From assembly GCA_035259345.1 (NCBI GenBank), contig DATFWK010000014.1, forward strand, positions 1 to 17,788: 17,788 nucleotides of DNA, written 5' to 3'. The position numbers and the translations under genes were made by a program. This DNA comes from DATFWK01 sp035259345. Its GTDB lineage: Bacteria > Actinomycetota > Thermoleophilia > Miltoncostaeales > Miltoncostaeaceae. This document shows positions 1-7,744 of the stretch, piece after piece (the stretch's first letter is position 1; each line of letters begins with the position of its first letter). Below the pieces are notes generated by a model. It had not been told where the DNA came from, did not search any database, and saw nothing but the letters and a program-made list of their open reading frames with translations.

Positions 1-596
1 AGCCGCCGCGGGAGCACTGGCGCGGCCAGCCCCCGCCGGTGGACCTCTTCCGCGTCAAGGGCGTCGCGGAGGCGCTCGCCGGACCCGCACGGGTGACCCT
101 CGCGGCGGCGCGGGCGAGCGAGCCCTACGGGCACCCGGCGCGCCAGGCCGAGCTCCACGCGGGCGGCCGGGCGGTGGGCTGGTGCGGCGAGATCCATCCC
201 CTGGTCCTGCGCGACTTCGACGTCCGCGGCCCGGCGGCGGCGTTCGAGCTCGACCTGCACGCGCTCTTCCAGTCCGCGCCGGCGGGCTGGGCGGAGTACC
301 GGGCGATCCTCTCCGTGCCTGCGTCGCAGCGCGATCTGGCGGTCGTCGTCGACGAGACGGTCCCCTCGGCCGAGCTCGTGGCCGCCGCGCGGGCGGCCGG
401 CGGCGAGCTGGTACGCGACGCGCGGGTGTTCGACCGCTACGCCGGCGATCCGGTGCCGGAGGGCAAGGTGAGCCTCGCGGTTCGGCTCGTCGTCGCCGAC
501 CCGGAGCGGACGCTGACCGACGAGGAGATCGACGCCCCGGTCGAGGCGGTGGCGCGGGCGCTCGAGGAGCGCTTCGGCGCGGAGCGGCGCGCATGA
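1..596 (+). CDS. pheT: Phenylalanyl-tRNA synthetase beta subunit, C-terminal part (5' end outside window)
   Basis: The protein is the beta chain of the alpha2-beta2 enzyme that charges tRNA-Phe in the cytoplasm. The reading frame is open from base 3 and about 197 codons are visible, so the N-terminal three quarters lie upstream. The first half shows the end of the catalytic-like core, with the HPARQAEL and GEIHPLVL stretches usual in PheT. The last 95 or so residues form the FDX-ACB anticodon-binding domain: SVPASQRDLAVVVDE, then VFDRYAGDPVPEGKVSLAVR, then ERTLTDEEID. The TGA stop overlaps the argC start in the 4-base string ATGA, so argC is probably translationally coupled. pheST directly before the arginine genes is a known actinobacterial gene order. 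The identification is firm. Confidence 0.95.
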   Translation, partial: PPREHWRGQPPPVDLFRVKGVAEALAGPARVTLAAARASEPYGHPARQAELHAGGRAVGWCGEIHPLVLRDFDVRGPAAAFELDLHALFQSAPAGWAEYRAILSVPASQRDLAVVVDETVPSAELVAAARAAGGELVRDARVFDRYAGDPVPEGKVSLAVRLVVADPERTLTDEEIDAPVEAVARALEERFGAERRA

Positions 597-1573
597 GCCG
601 CGTCCACGTGATCGGGGCGGCCGGGTTCGCCGGGGCGCAGCTGGCGGCGCTCGTCGACGGCCACCCGGCGTTCGAGCTCGGCCAGGTGACCGCGCGCGGC
701 GACGCCGGGCGCCGGCTCGACGCCCTCTACCCGGAGTACCGCGTTCAGCGGACGCTCGCGGCCTACGAGCCGGAGGACGTCGCGGCGGGCGACATGGCCG
801 CCGTCGCCTACCCCCACGCGGAGGCCGCCCCGGTGGTCGCGGACCTCCTGGAGCGCGAGGTCCGCGTGGTGGACGTCTCGGCCGACCACCGGCTGCGCGA
901 CCCTGCCGCCTACCCCGTCTGGTACGGGTTCGACCACCCGCGCCCGGACCTGCTCGCCGAGGCCGTCTACGGGCTGCCGGAGCGCTACCGCGACGAGATC
1001 CGCGGCGCGCGCCTCGTCGCCAACCCCGGGTGCTACCCGGAGGCGGCGATCCTCGGCCTGCTGCCGCTCGCGGGCGAGATCGACGAGGTGGTGATCGACG
1101 CCAAGAGCGGCGTGAGCGGGGCCGGGCGCACGCCGACGGCCGCCGTCCACTTCTCCAGCGTCACCGAGAGCGTCGTCGCCTACAAGGTCCACAGCCACCG
1201 CCACACGCCGGAGATCGAGCAGGAGCTCGGGCTCCGCGTGACCTTCACGCCGCACCTGGTGCCGGTGGACCGCGGCCTGCTCGCCACCTGCTACGCGCGG
1301 CTTCCCGCCGGCGCGCCCCACGAGGACGACCTCCGCGCCCGCTACGCGGAGTTCTACACCGGCCACCCGTTCGTCGAGGTGGTCGAGGAGCCGCCCGGCA
1401 TGAGGGCCGTCCAGCACACGAACTACTGCCGCATCTGCCCGCTCGTCGACCCGCGCGGCGACCGCGTGACCGTGCTCTCCGTGATCGACAACCTGGGCAA
1501 GGGCGCGGCCGGCCAGGCGCTCCAGAACCTCAACCTGATGGCGGGCCGGCCGGAGACCGAGGGCTTGCTCTGA
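593..1573 (+). CDS. argC: N-acetyl-gamma-glutamyl-phosphate reductase
   Basis: This enzyme makes the third step of arginine synthesis, the NADPH-dependent reduction of N-acetylglutamyl phosphate to the semialdehyde. The 326-residue length is normal for the family. The N-terminal Rossmann motif is G8-x-x-G11-x-x-G14. The catalytic cysteine is Cys147 in ANPGCYPEA, and the HRHTPEI motif of the catalytic histidine region is at 202-208. The C-terminal VIDNLGKGAAGQALQNLN segment is typical. The ATG at 593 is chosen because it overlaps the pheT stop (ATGA) and starts directly with the Rossmann strand SRVHVIGAAG. The reading frame continues open upstream, but that stretch is pheT read out of frame. 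The gene is followed by argJ after 32 bases. Confidence 0.97.
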   Translation: MSRVHVIGAAGFAGAQLAALVDGHPAFELGQVTARGDAGRRLDALYPEYRVQRTLAAYEPEDVAAGDMAAVAYPHAEAAPVVADLLEREVRVVDVSADHRLRDPAAYPVWYGFDHPRPDLLAEAVYGLPERYRDEIRGARLVANPGCYPEAAILGLLPLAGEIDEVVIDAKSGVSGAGRTPTAAVHFSSVTESVVAYKVHSHRHTPEIEQELGLRVTFTPHLVPVDRGLLATCYARLPAGAPHEDDLRARYAEFYTGHPFVEVVEEPPGMRAVQHTNYCRICPLVDPRGDRVTVLSVIDNLGKGAAGQALQNLNLMAGRPETEGLL

Positions 1574-1588
1574 CGCTCCGCGTCGAGC

Positions 1589-1595
1589 GGGAGGA
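1589..1595 (+). promoter_or_regulatory. Ribosome binding site deciding the argJ start
   Basis: GGGAGGA lies 10 bases before ATG 1606 and is a strong match to the anti-Shine-Dalgarno sequence. It favours ATG 1606 over the in-frame CTG at 1570, which would overlap the argC stop (CTGA) and resemble the coupled junctions elsewhere in the cluster. Confidence 0.6.
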
Positions 1596-1605
1596 CTGGC
1601 TCGGC

Positions 1606-2790
1606 ATGCCGGCGGCGCTGGCCGAGCTGCCGGGAGGCGGCGTCGCGACGCCGGCCGGCTTCGAGGCCGCCGGCGTGGCCTGCGGCCTCAAGGCCAGCGG
1701 GGCCCTCGACTTCGGGATCCTCGCCAGCCGGCGGCGGGCCACGTCCGCGCTCGTGGACACGGCGAGCGCGCTGCCGGCCGAGTCGGTCGTCTATACGCGC
1801 AGCCTCGACCCTGAGCGGCTCCAGGCCGTCGCCGTGAACGCCGGGAACGCGAACGCCGCGACCGGCGAGGCGGGCGTCCGGGACGCGGCGGCGATGGGGG
1901 CGGCGGCGGCGCGGGCGATCGGGGCCGAGCAGGGCGAGGTAGCCGTGTGCTCGACCGGGGTCATCGGCGAGCGCTTCGACATGGACCGGGTGCTGATCGG
2001 TGCGGCCCGGGCCGGCGCGGCCCTCGCGCCTGAGGGTGGCGGCGACTTCGCAGCGGCCATCTGCACGACCGACCGGGCGCCGAAGACCGGGGCGTGGCGG
2101 CTCGACCTTGCCTCCGGCCGGAGCGTCCTGATCGGGGCGGCGGCGAAGGGGGCGGGGATGATCAGCCCGTCCATGGCGACGATGCTCGCCTACGTCACGA
2201 CCGACGCGGCGATCGACCGCAGGGTGCTCAGCCCGGTCACCCGCCGCGCTGCGGCCGGCTCGTTCAACCGGATCAGCGTCGACGGCCAGATGAGCCCGAG
2301 CGACACGCTGATCGTGCTCGCCAACGGCGACGGGGAGCGGCTCGTCGGCGAGGACGCCGACGCCTTCGAAGCCGCGCTCACGGCGATCTGCCGGCGCCTC
2401 GCCGTCCAGATCGTCAAGGACGGGGAGGGGGCCGACCACGCCGTGCGGCTGCTGGTGACCGGCGCCCACGACGGCGAGGAGGCCGAGCTGGTCGCGCGGG
2501 CGATCGCCGACTCGCCGCTGGTCAAGACCGCCGCCTTCGGCCGCGACCCGAACTGGGGCCGGGTGGCCCAGTCGGTCGGCGCGGCGCTGGCCGGGCGCGG
2601 CGGGCAGCCGGTGGTGCTGACGGTCGCCTACGACGGCGTCCCGGCCGGGGACCCCGGGACGGCCGAGGTGCTCGCCCGGGCCGAGTACGAGATGGCGGTC
2701 GGGCTCGGCCGTGGCCAGGGCTCGGCCGAGGTCTTCTTCTCGGACCTCACGAGCGCCTACGTCCACCTGAACGCCGCCTACCGCACCTAG
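1606..2790 (+). CDS. argJ: Ornithine acetyltransferase / glutamate N-acetyltransferase (ArgJ)
   Basis: ArgJ moves the acetyl group from N-acetylornithine to glutamate, closing the cyclic arginine pathway. Some members can also use acetyl-CoA; the sequence does not decide this. It is made as a proenzyme that cuts itself before a threonine. The motif KGAGMISPSMATMLAY is present and the nucleophile is Thr192, giving alpha (1-191) and beta (192-394) chains. Other family marks are AAGVACGLKASG near the N-terminus, AVNAGNANAATG, CSTGVIGE, SFNRISVDGQMSPSDT, GRDPNWGRV and the C-terminal DLTSAYVHLNAAYRT. The 394-residue length fits. ATG 1606 is preferred for its Shine-Dalgarno sequence and because the protein then begins shortly before the conserved TPAGFEAAGV. 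The next gene, argB, follows after a gap of about 60-118 bases depending on its start. Confidence 0.96.
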   Translation: MPAALAELPGGGVATPAGFEAAGVACGLKASGALDFGILASRRRATSALVDTASALPAESVVYTRSLDPERLQAVAVNAGNANAATGEAGVRDAAAMGAAAARAIGAEQGEVAVCSTGVIGERFDMDRVLIGAARAGAALAPEGGGDFAAAICTTDRAPKTGAWRLDLASGRSVLIGAAAKGAGMISPSMATMLAYVTTDAAIDRRVLSPVTRRAAAGSFNRISVDGQMSPSDTLIVLANGDGERLVGEDADAFEAALTAICRRLAVQIVKDGEGADHAVRLLVTGAHDGEEAELVARAIADSPLVKTAAFGRDPNWGRVAQSVGAALAGRGGQPVVLTVAYDGVPAGDPGTAEVLARAEYEMAVGLGRGQGSAEVFFSDLTSAYVHLNAAYRT

Positions 2791-2841
2791 TGCTCCACTA
2801 GCGGGGCGTTTGCGGGGCTCCTGGTAGCTTCCCGCCCCACC

Positions 2842-2849
2842 GAAGGGAG
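2842..2849 (+). promoter_or_regulatory. Shine-Dalgarno-like site placed for an ACG start of argB
   Basis: GAAGGGAG sits 5 bases upstream of ACG 2855, in frame with argB. No ATG, GTG, TTG or CTG occurs in frame between the in-frame TAG at 2825-2827 and GTG 2909. A second, weaker candidate, GAGGAG at 2894-2899, lies 9 bases before GTG 2909. The region 2791-2854 also holds TAGCTT (2825-2830), a possible -10 box with no recognisable -35 box. Confidence 0.45.
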
Positions 2850-2908
2850 CCGAGACGACCAGGACCAACCGCATCCGCCGGCGGGAGGGCATCGAGGAGC
2901 GCGTCGGC

Positions 2909-3739
2909 GTGCTGCTGGAGGCCCTGCCCTACATCCGGGAGTTCAGCGGCGCGACCATCGTCATCAAGTACGGCGGCGCGGCGATGACGACGCCCGAGCT
3001 CAAGGCCTCGTTCGCCCGCGACGTCGCCCTGCTCAAGCTCGTGGGGATGAACCCGGTCGTCGTGCACGGGGGCGGCTCGGACATCTCGCGCTTCTCGGAC
3101 CGGCTCGGGCTCGAGGTGAAGTTCGTGCACGGGCTGCGCGTGACGGACGCCCCCACGATGGAGCTCGTGAAGATGGTGCTGGTCGGCAAGATCAACAAGG
3201 AGATCGTCGCCCAGCTCAGGGGCTCCGGCGTCGGGGCGGTCGGGCTCTCGGGCGAGGACGCCGGGCTCATCATCGCCTCCAAGGCCGAGCGGCCTGACGC
3301 GGACCTGGGCTTCGTCGGGGACGTGGAGAAGATCGACACCGGCGTGCTGGAGCGCCTCGGGGACTTCGTGCCGGTGGTCGCCTCCGTCGGCGTCGGCCGC
3401 GACGGGACGAGCTACAACATCAACGCGGACGCGGTCGCCGGCGCGCTCGCGCGCTCGCTCCGGGCGCGGAAGGTGATCTTCCTGACGGACGTCGAGGGGC
3501 TCTACGGGAACGTCGCCGACCCGAGCACGCTGATCAGCGAGTGCGACCTGGCGGAGGTCGAGATGCTTCGGCGGAGCGGCCGCGCCGGCGCGGGCATGAT
3601 CCCGAAGCTCGAGGCGGTCCGGGACGCCCTGCGCCACGGCGTCGAGGCGGCCCACATCGTCGACGGGCGCGTGCCGCACTCGGTGCTGTTCGAGCTCTTC
3701 ACCGAGGACGGCATCGGCACCAAGATCACGCAGACGTGA
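2909..3739 (+). CDS. argB: Acetylglutamate kinase
   Basis: ArgB phosphorylates N-acetylglutamate with ATP. It is the committed and usually arginine-inhibited step where ArgJ recycles acetyl groups. Amino acid kinase fold motifs are KYGGAAM (20-26), HGGG (53-56), the YNINADAVAGALA segment and FLTDVEGLYG. The C-terminus GIGTKI is typical. From GTG 2909 the protein has 276 residues and begins in the middle of the LLEALPYI helix. Starting at ACG 2855 it would have 294 residues and a complete N-terminal helix, the element that in arginine-sensitive kinases links dimers into a hexamer and is needed for feedback inhibition. The conventional codon is given here, but the true start may be ACG 2855. 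The stop overlaps the argD start (GTGA). Confidence 0.93.
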   Translation: MLLEALPYIREFSGATIVIKYGGAAMTTPELKASFARDVALLKLVGMNPVVVHGGGSDISRFSDRLGLEVKFVHGLRVTDAPTMELVKMVLVGKINKEIVAQLRGSGVGAVGLSGEDAGLIIASKAERPDADLGFVGDVEKIDTGVLERLGDFVPVVASVGVGRDGTSYNINADAVAGALARSLRARKVIFLTDVEGLYGNVADPSTLISECDLAEVEMLRRSGRAGAGMIPKLEAVRDALRHGVEAAHIVDGRVPHSVLFELFTEDGIGTKITQT

Positions 3740-4932
3740 TCGACGAGGCGCTGGTCGAGCGGGCCGCGGCGGCGCTCATGCCGACCTACCGGCGCCAGCC
3801 GGTGGCCTTCGTGCGCGGCGAGGGCGCGCATCTGTTCGACGCCGAGGGCCGCCGCTACGTCGACTGCATGTCCGGCATCTCGATCGCGAACGTCGGCCAC
3901 TGCCATCCGGCCGTCGTTGCCGCCATCGCCGAGCAGGCGGCCCGGCTCATCAACACCTCGAACCTCTACTTCAGCGAGCCGCAGGTGGCGCTCGCCGAGT
4001 GGATCCGCGACCGCTCGCTCGGCGGCAAAGTGTTCTTCTGCAACTCCGGCGCGGAGGCCAACGAGGCCGCCCTCAAGCTGGCCCGCAAGCGCGGCGGCCC
4101 GGACCGGCCCGAGGTCGTCGCGCTGATGGAGGGCTTCCACGGACGCACCTACGGCGCGCTCTCGCTCACGGGGCAGCCCGCCAAGCAGGACCCGTTCCGG
4201 CCGCTGGTCCCCGGCGTGCGCCTCGTCGAGCGCGACGACGCGCCTGCGCTCGAGGCGGCCGTCGGGCCGCGGACGGCGGCGATCTTCCTCGAGACGATCC
4301 AGGGCGAGATCGGCGTGCGGCCGGTCGACCCGGGCTTCCTGCGGCTGGCGCGCGACCTGGCCGACCGCCACGGGGCGCTGCTCGTGCTCGACGAGATCCA
4401 GACCGGCCTCTCGCGCACCGGGCCGCTCTTCTCCTACATGGAGCTCGGCCTCGTGCCGGACGTGATGACGGTCGCGAAGAGCCTGGGCGGCGGCGTCCCG
4501 ATCGGCGCGGTCGTGACGCGGCCCGAGATCGCCGACACGCTGCAGCCCGGCGACCACGGCTCCACGTTCGCGGGCAGCGCGCTGGCATGCGCGGCCGGAC
4601 TGGCGGCCTGCGCCGTGCTCGAGGACCCGGCGCTCCAGGCCCACGTCCGCGCGGCCGGCGCCCGCCTGCTCGCCGGCCTCGAGGGCCTCGTCGCCGACGG
4701 CCTGGCGACCGAGGCACGCGGGCGCGGGCTCATGTGCGCCATCGACCTGCCCCGACCGCGCGCCGCCGAGGCGGTTGACGCGCTGCTCGCGCGCGGCTAC
4801 CTCGCCAACGCGACCACCGAGCGGACCATGCGGTTCCTTCCGCCGCTCGTGATCGAGGAGGGGGACCTCGACGGCCTGGTCGCAGCCCTGCGTGAGGTGA
4901 CGGCGGAGCTCCGCGCGCCCGCGGGCGGCTGA
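3736..4932 (+). CDS. argD: Acetylornithine aminotransferase
   Basis: ArgD is a class III pyridoxal phosphate aminotransferase that converts N-acetylglutamate semialdehyde and glutamate to N-acetylornithine and 2-oxoglutarate. Visible marks are the SGISIANVGHCHP segment, FCNSGAEANEAALKLARK (phosphate binding), GFHGRTYGALS, the cofactor-binding Asp219 in LDEIQTGLSRTG, and the Schiff-base Lys248 in TVAKSLGGGVPIGA. The 398-residue length is normal. GTG 3736 is chosen because it overlaps the argB TGA as GTGA, implying translational coupling, and the N-terminus then matches the family. Downstream the gene converges on an opposite-strand ATPase gene, leaving 18 bases between the two stop codons. The related lysine-pathway or ornithine aminotransferases are less likely given the argCJB context. 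Confidence 0.97.
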   Translation: MIDEALVERAAAALMPTYRRQPVAFVRGEGAHLFDAEGRRYVDCMSGISIANVGHCHPAVVAAIAEQAARLINTSNLYFSEPQVALAEWIRDRSLGGKVFFCNSGAEANEAALKLARKRGGPDRPEVVALMEGFHGRTYGALSLTGQPAKQDPFRPLVPGVRLVERDDAPALEAAVGPRTAAIFLETIQGEIGVRPVDPGFLRLARDLADRHGALLVLDEIQTGLSRTGPLFSYMELGLVPDVMTVAKSLGGGVPIGAVVTRPEIADTLQPGDHGSTFAGSALACAAGLAACAVLEDPALQAHVRAAGARLLAGLEGLVADGLATEARGRGLMCAIDLPRPRAAEAVDALLARGYLANATTERTMRFLPPLVIEEGDLDGLVAALREVTAELRAPAGG

Positions 4933-4954
4933 GAGAGGTCCCCGGCCGTCTCAG
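4929..4954. terminator. Possible small bidirectional hairpin at the argD / ATPase convergence
   Basis: CTGAGA (4929-4934) and TCTCAG (4949-4954) form a 6-base-pair inverted repeat with a 14-base loop. Each arm contains one of the two convergent TGA stop codons. There is no T tract on either side, and part of the symmetry is forced by the stop codons, so a terminator role is only a possibility. Confidence 0.25.
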
Positions 4955-5409
4955 GCGGCGCGGCGCTCGAAGTCCATGATGACCTCGGTGCCGCTCCCGT
5001 TCGAGCGGATCTCGAGGCGCTCGCAGAGGCCCTGCATGATGACCATCCCGCGCCCGCGGAGGGCGTCCGGGGGCGGCGTGGCGATCACTTCCGGCGGGTG
5101 CGGGCCACCTGCCCGGCCGGCGTCGGCGACGCGGACGCGGGCCTCGGCGCCGCGCACTCGCACGTCCACCTCCACGAGTGCGCCCGGGTCCGAGCCGTGC
5201 TCGACGGCGTTCGCGGCCGCCTCGGCGACCGCGAGGACGACCCGCGCGGCGCTCTGGGCGTCCCAGCCCTCGTCCCCCAGCGCCCGCTGCAGGGCGGCGC
5301 GGACGACGCCGAGCGAGACGAGGTCGGCGGGCACGAGCACGATCGACGGGCCGACCGTGGTGGAGGGTGGCGGGACCGGGGTACGTGAGCGTCGAAGCCG
5401 AGTGCTCAT
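4951..5409 (-). CDS. RsbW-like anti-sigma factor / serine kinase-type ATP-binding protein
   Basis: This 152-residue protein is a GHKL (HATPase_c_2) domain of the anti-sigma kinase type. Such proteins hold a sigma factor or phosphorylate a STAS-domain antagonist. The N-box is E63-AAA-N67-AV-EH71. The G1 box is D96-A-G98-RAG, and the G2 box is G119-R-G121-MVIMQGL, followed by the usual C-terminal strand pair ending GTEVIMDF. The first 20 residues are proline- and arginine-rich and not conserved in type. ATG 5409 is chosen because the fold begins at about residue 22 and upstream codons look non-coding. No sigma factor or STAS protein is in the window, so its partner is unknown. It sits inverted between argD and argG. 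A TACACA sequence 4 bases before the start hints at a promoter but is too close for certainty. Confidence 0.85.
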   Translation of the reverse strand: MSTRLRRSRTPVPPPSTTVGPSIVLVPADLVSLGVVRAALQRALGDEGWDAQSAARVVLAVAEAAANAVEHGSDPGALVEVDVRVRGAEARVRVADAGRAGGPHPPEVIATPPPDALRGRGMVIMQGLCERLEIRSNGSGTEVIMDFERRAA

Positions 5410-5464
5410 GTCATGTGTATCGGACGCCGTCCGCCCGGACTTCATTCCCGCCCGATGCGTGTGC

Positions 5465-5519
5465 TTGCCCGCGACCCGGCAGCGTTGCAAACTCCCGTCG
5501 CCGCGTCACCGAACGAAGG
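5465..5519 (+). promoter_or_regulatory. Possible argG promoter and ribosome binding site
   Basis: The 116-base divergent gap 5410-5525 holds TTGCCC (5465-5470) and CAAACT (5488-5493) with a 17-base spacer, a weak sigma-70-like pair. GAAGG (5515-5519) lies 6 bases before GTG 5526 and supports that start. I see no clear ArgR-type palindrome in the gap. Confidence 0.35.
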
Positions 5520-5525
5520 TCGCCC

Positions 5526-6791
5526 GTGCCCGACAGCCGCCCCGACGCCCCCACCGCCCGGTACCTCGCCCGCCCGCACGAGGTCCACCGCGTCGTGCTC
5601 CTCTATTCCGGGGGGCTGGACACCTCGGTGATGCTGCGGTGGATCCAGGAGCAGTACGACGCGGAGGTCGTTGCGCTCTGCGTCGATCTCGGCCAGCCGG
5701 CCGACGACCTCGAGGCCGTCCGGCGCAAGGCGCTCGACCTCGGCGCGGTCGAGAGCCTCGTCGTCGACGCCAAGGAGGAGTTCGCGCGCGAGTACGTCGC
5801 GCCCGCGATCCGTGCGAATGCGCGCTACCAGGGCTCGTACCCGCTGTTCACCGCGCTCGGGCGCCCGCTGCTCGCCAAGCTTGCCTGCGAGGCGGCCCGG
5901 GAGCACGGCGCGGACACGATCGCCCACGGGTGCACCGGGAAGGGCAACGACCAGGTGCGGATCGAGGCGACGATCCTGACGCTGGCCCCCGACCTCAAGG
6001 TGATCGCGCCGGTCCGGGAGTGGCAGATGGGCCGGGACGAGGAGATCGCCTACGCCCACGAGCACGGCATCCCGGTCTCGTCGAGCGTGGAGCGGCCGTA
6101 CTCGATCGACGACAACCTCTGGGGACGGTCCAGCGAGGGCGGGGTGATCGAGGACCCGGCGAACCCGGTGCCGGACGACGTCTTCGAGCTCGTGACGCCG
6201 CCCTCGCGGGCACCGGACACCCCGGAGGAGATCGTCGTCGGCTTCCGCGACGGCCTGCCGGTGAGCCTCGGCGGCGAGGAGCTGCCCCTGGTCGAGCTCA
6301 TCCGGCGCGCGGCTGAGGCCGGCTGCCGGAACGGCGTGGGCATCCTCGACAACGTGGAGGACCGCGTCGTGGGCCTCAAGGTGCGCGACATCTACGAGGT
6401 GCCGGCCGCGGAGATCCTGCTGACCGCGCACCGCGAGCTCGAGCGCCTGGTCTTCACCGGGAGGCAGAACGCGCTCAAGCCGGTGCTGGAGCTCACCTGG
6501 GCCGAGCTGGTCTACGAGGGCATGTGGTACGAGCCGCTGCTCGCGGACCTGAACGTGATGTTCGAGGGCATGAGCCGGCAGGTGGAGGGGGAGGTGACGC
6601 TCCGCCTCTACAAGGGCACCGCGAGCGTGGTCAGCCGGCGCTCCCCGTGGGCGCTCTACGACAAGGCCCTCGCCACATTCGACGCCGACCCGACGTTCTC
6701 GCAGAACGCGAGCCCCGGGTTCATCGAGCTCTTCAGCCTTCAGAGCCGCATGGCCCACCGCATCGCCCGGGCCCGCGAGGACCGGCGATGA
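5526..6791 (+). CDS. argG: Argininosuccinate synthase
   Basis: ArgG joins citrulline and aspartate, using ATP (to AMP and pyrophosphate), to give argininosuccinate, the penultimate step of arginine synthesis. The ATP-binding PP-loop is Y27-S-G-G-L-D-T-S34. The signature GCTGKGNDQVRIE is present, as are EWQMGRDEEIAYA, the YSIDDNLWGRSSEGG loop and LLTAHRELERLVFTGRQN. The 421-residue length is normal to slightly long, because about 22 residues precede the first strand. GTG 5526 is chosen for its GAAGG site; the reading frame continues open upstream without family similarity. The stop overlaps the next start as ATGA. argH, which commonly follows argG, is replaced here by two unrecognised genes. 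Confidence 0.98.
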   Translation: MPDSRPDAPTARYLARPHEVHRVVLLYSGGLDTSVMLRWIQEQYDAEVVALCVDLGQPADDLEAVRRKALDLGAVESLVVDAKEEFAREYVAPAIRANARYQGSYPLFTALGRPLLAKLACEAAREHGADTIAHGCTGKGNDQVRIEATILTLAPDLKVIAPVREWQMGRDEEIAYAHEHGIPVSSSVERPYSIDDNLWGRSSEGGVIEDPANPVPDDVFELVTPPSRAPDTPEEIVVGFRDGLPVSLGGEELPLVELIRRAAEAGCRNGVGILDNVEDRVVGLKVRDIYEVPAAEILLTAHRELERLVFTGRQNALKPVLELTWAELVYEGMWYEPLLADLNVMFEGMSRQVEGEVTLRLYKGTASVVSRRSPWALYDKALATFDADPTFSQNASPGFIELFSLQSRMAHRIARAREDRR

Positions 6792-7744
6792 GCAGCCGCC
6801 GCGGCGGGCCGCCAGCCCTGCGGGTCGACGGCCGCGAGGCCCCGCCGGTCGCCCGGATCGCGCTCGGGCCACGCGGCATCGGCCTCGCCGAGGCCGAGGC
6901 TCCGGAGGGCGCGGAGCTCGCGCCCGGCCCGGTGCTGCGGGTCGCCCGCGGGGTCCCGGCCGCCGGGCACGAGATCGCCGTGGTCGCGGGTGGGCGCCTG
7001 GCGCTCGCCGCGGCGCCCGGCGTGGCGCGGACGCTTCGCCTGCCCGACCTCGAGGTGCTCTTCGACCGCCGCCCGCCGGGCCTCGCGCGCGTCCAGGGGG
7101 CTGCGCTCGCCAACGCCGGCCTGCTGCTGGACGACGCCGGCTGGCGGGCGGTGGTGCTCCCGAGTCTCGGCGACCTGGCGTCCGACCTCGGTCCCGGGCC
7201 GGTGGCCCTGCGGGCCGACGCCCGGCGGATCGCCGTGGTGGCCGGCGGCGAGCTCACCGAGTACGACCTGCCGAGCGGGGAGGCCGCGGTCGAGGGCCTG
7301 CCCGTCCCGGACGCGATCGCCTACGCCGACGGCGGGCGCCTGGTCACGGCCCTGGGCGCGACGGTGGGCGCCCCGGCCGCGGACGCCGGCGCCGGCTCGC
7401 CGGTGGTGGCGCTCGCGGCCGCTCCCGAGGCGCCGCTCGTGCTGGCCCGCCACGCCGACGGCTCCGCGAGCCTCTGGGACCTCGACGCCGGGGCGCGGGT
7501 CGGCGGGTTCGCGCCGCCCATCGACGGCCCGCTCGCGATGAGCCTGAGCCCCGACGGCTCGCTCGCGGCCCTGGGCACGCCCTTCGCCACGCCCGCCGCC
7601 GCCTGCGTGGTGCGGGCGCGCGACGGGGCGCTGGTCCGCCGCGTGGAGGACGCCCGGGCCATCGCGTTCACCCCGGCGGGCGGCCTCCTGGTGGGCGGCG
7701 AGTGGGGCATGATCGCGCTCGAGCCGCCGGTGGAGGAGACATGA
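6788..7744 (+). CDS. Uncharacterised WD40-like beta-propeller protein (argG-linked, first of pair)
   Basis: I do not recognise a specific family. The 318-residue protein has no signal peptide or membrane segment and is rich in short alternating hydrophobic strands and turns. Several stretches look like propeller blades: VALRADARRIAVVAGGELTE, then a HADGSASLWDLDAG unit with W230-D231 like a WD repeat end, then PLAMSLSPDGSLAALGT. The last blade is AIAFTPAGGLLVGGEWGMIA with W306-G307 twelve residues from the end. ATG 6788 overlaps the argG stop (ATGA), and its own stop overlaps the next gene the same way, so the three are likely co-translated. The C-terminal blade is repeated in the next protein. 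A cytoplasmic scaffold or sensor role is conceivable but is not shown by the sequence. Confidence 0.82.
   Translation: MSSRRGGPPALRVDGREAPPVARIALGPRGIGLAEAEAPEGAELAPGPVLRVARGVPAAGHEIAVVAGGRLALAAAPGVARTLRLPDLEVLFDRRPPGLARVQGAALANAGLLLDDAGWRAVVLPSLGDLASDLGPGPVALRADARRIAVVAGGELTEYDLPSGEAAVEGLPVPDAIAYADGGRLVTALGATVGAPAADAGAGSPVVALAAAPEAPLVLARHADGSASLWDLDAGARVGGFAPPIDGPLAMSLSPDGSLAALGTPFATPAAACVVRARDGALVRRVEDARAIAFTPAGGLLVGGEWGMIALEPPVEET

Noticed and set aside
1570..1605. CTG 1570 as the argJ start, overlapping the argC stop as CTGA
   Set aside because: The overlap resembles the other coupled junctions, but CTG is a rare start and ATG 1606 has a strong GGGAGGA site and gives the usual ArgJ N-terminus.
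2803..2838. GGGGCG and CGCCCC arms between argJ and argB as a terminator or attenuator
   Set aside because: There are only 6 pairs with a loop of about 25 bases and no T tract, and competing pairings exist because the region is G- and C-rich.
5410..5525. Arginine repressor (ARG box) operator before argG
   Set aside because: I could not find a palindromic AT-rich ARG-box-like site in the gap.
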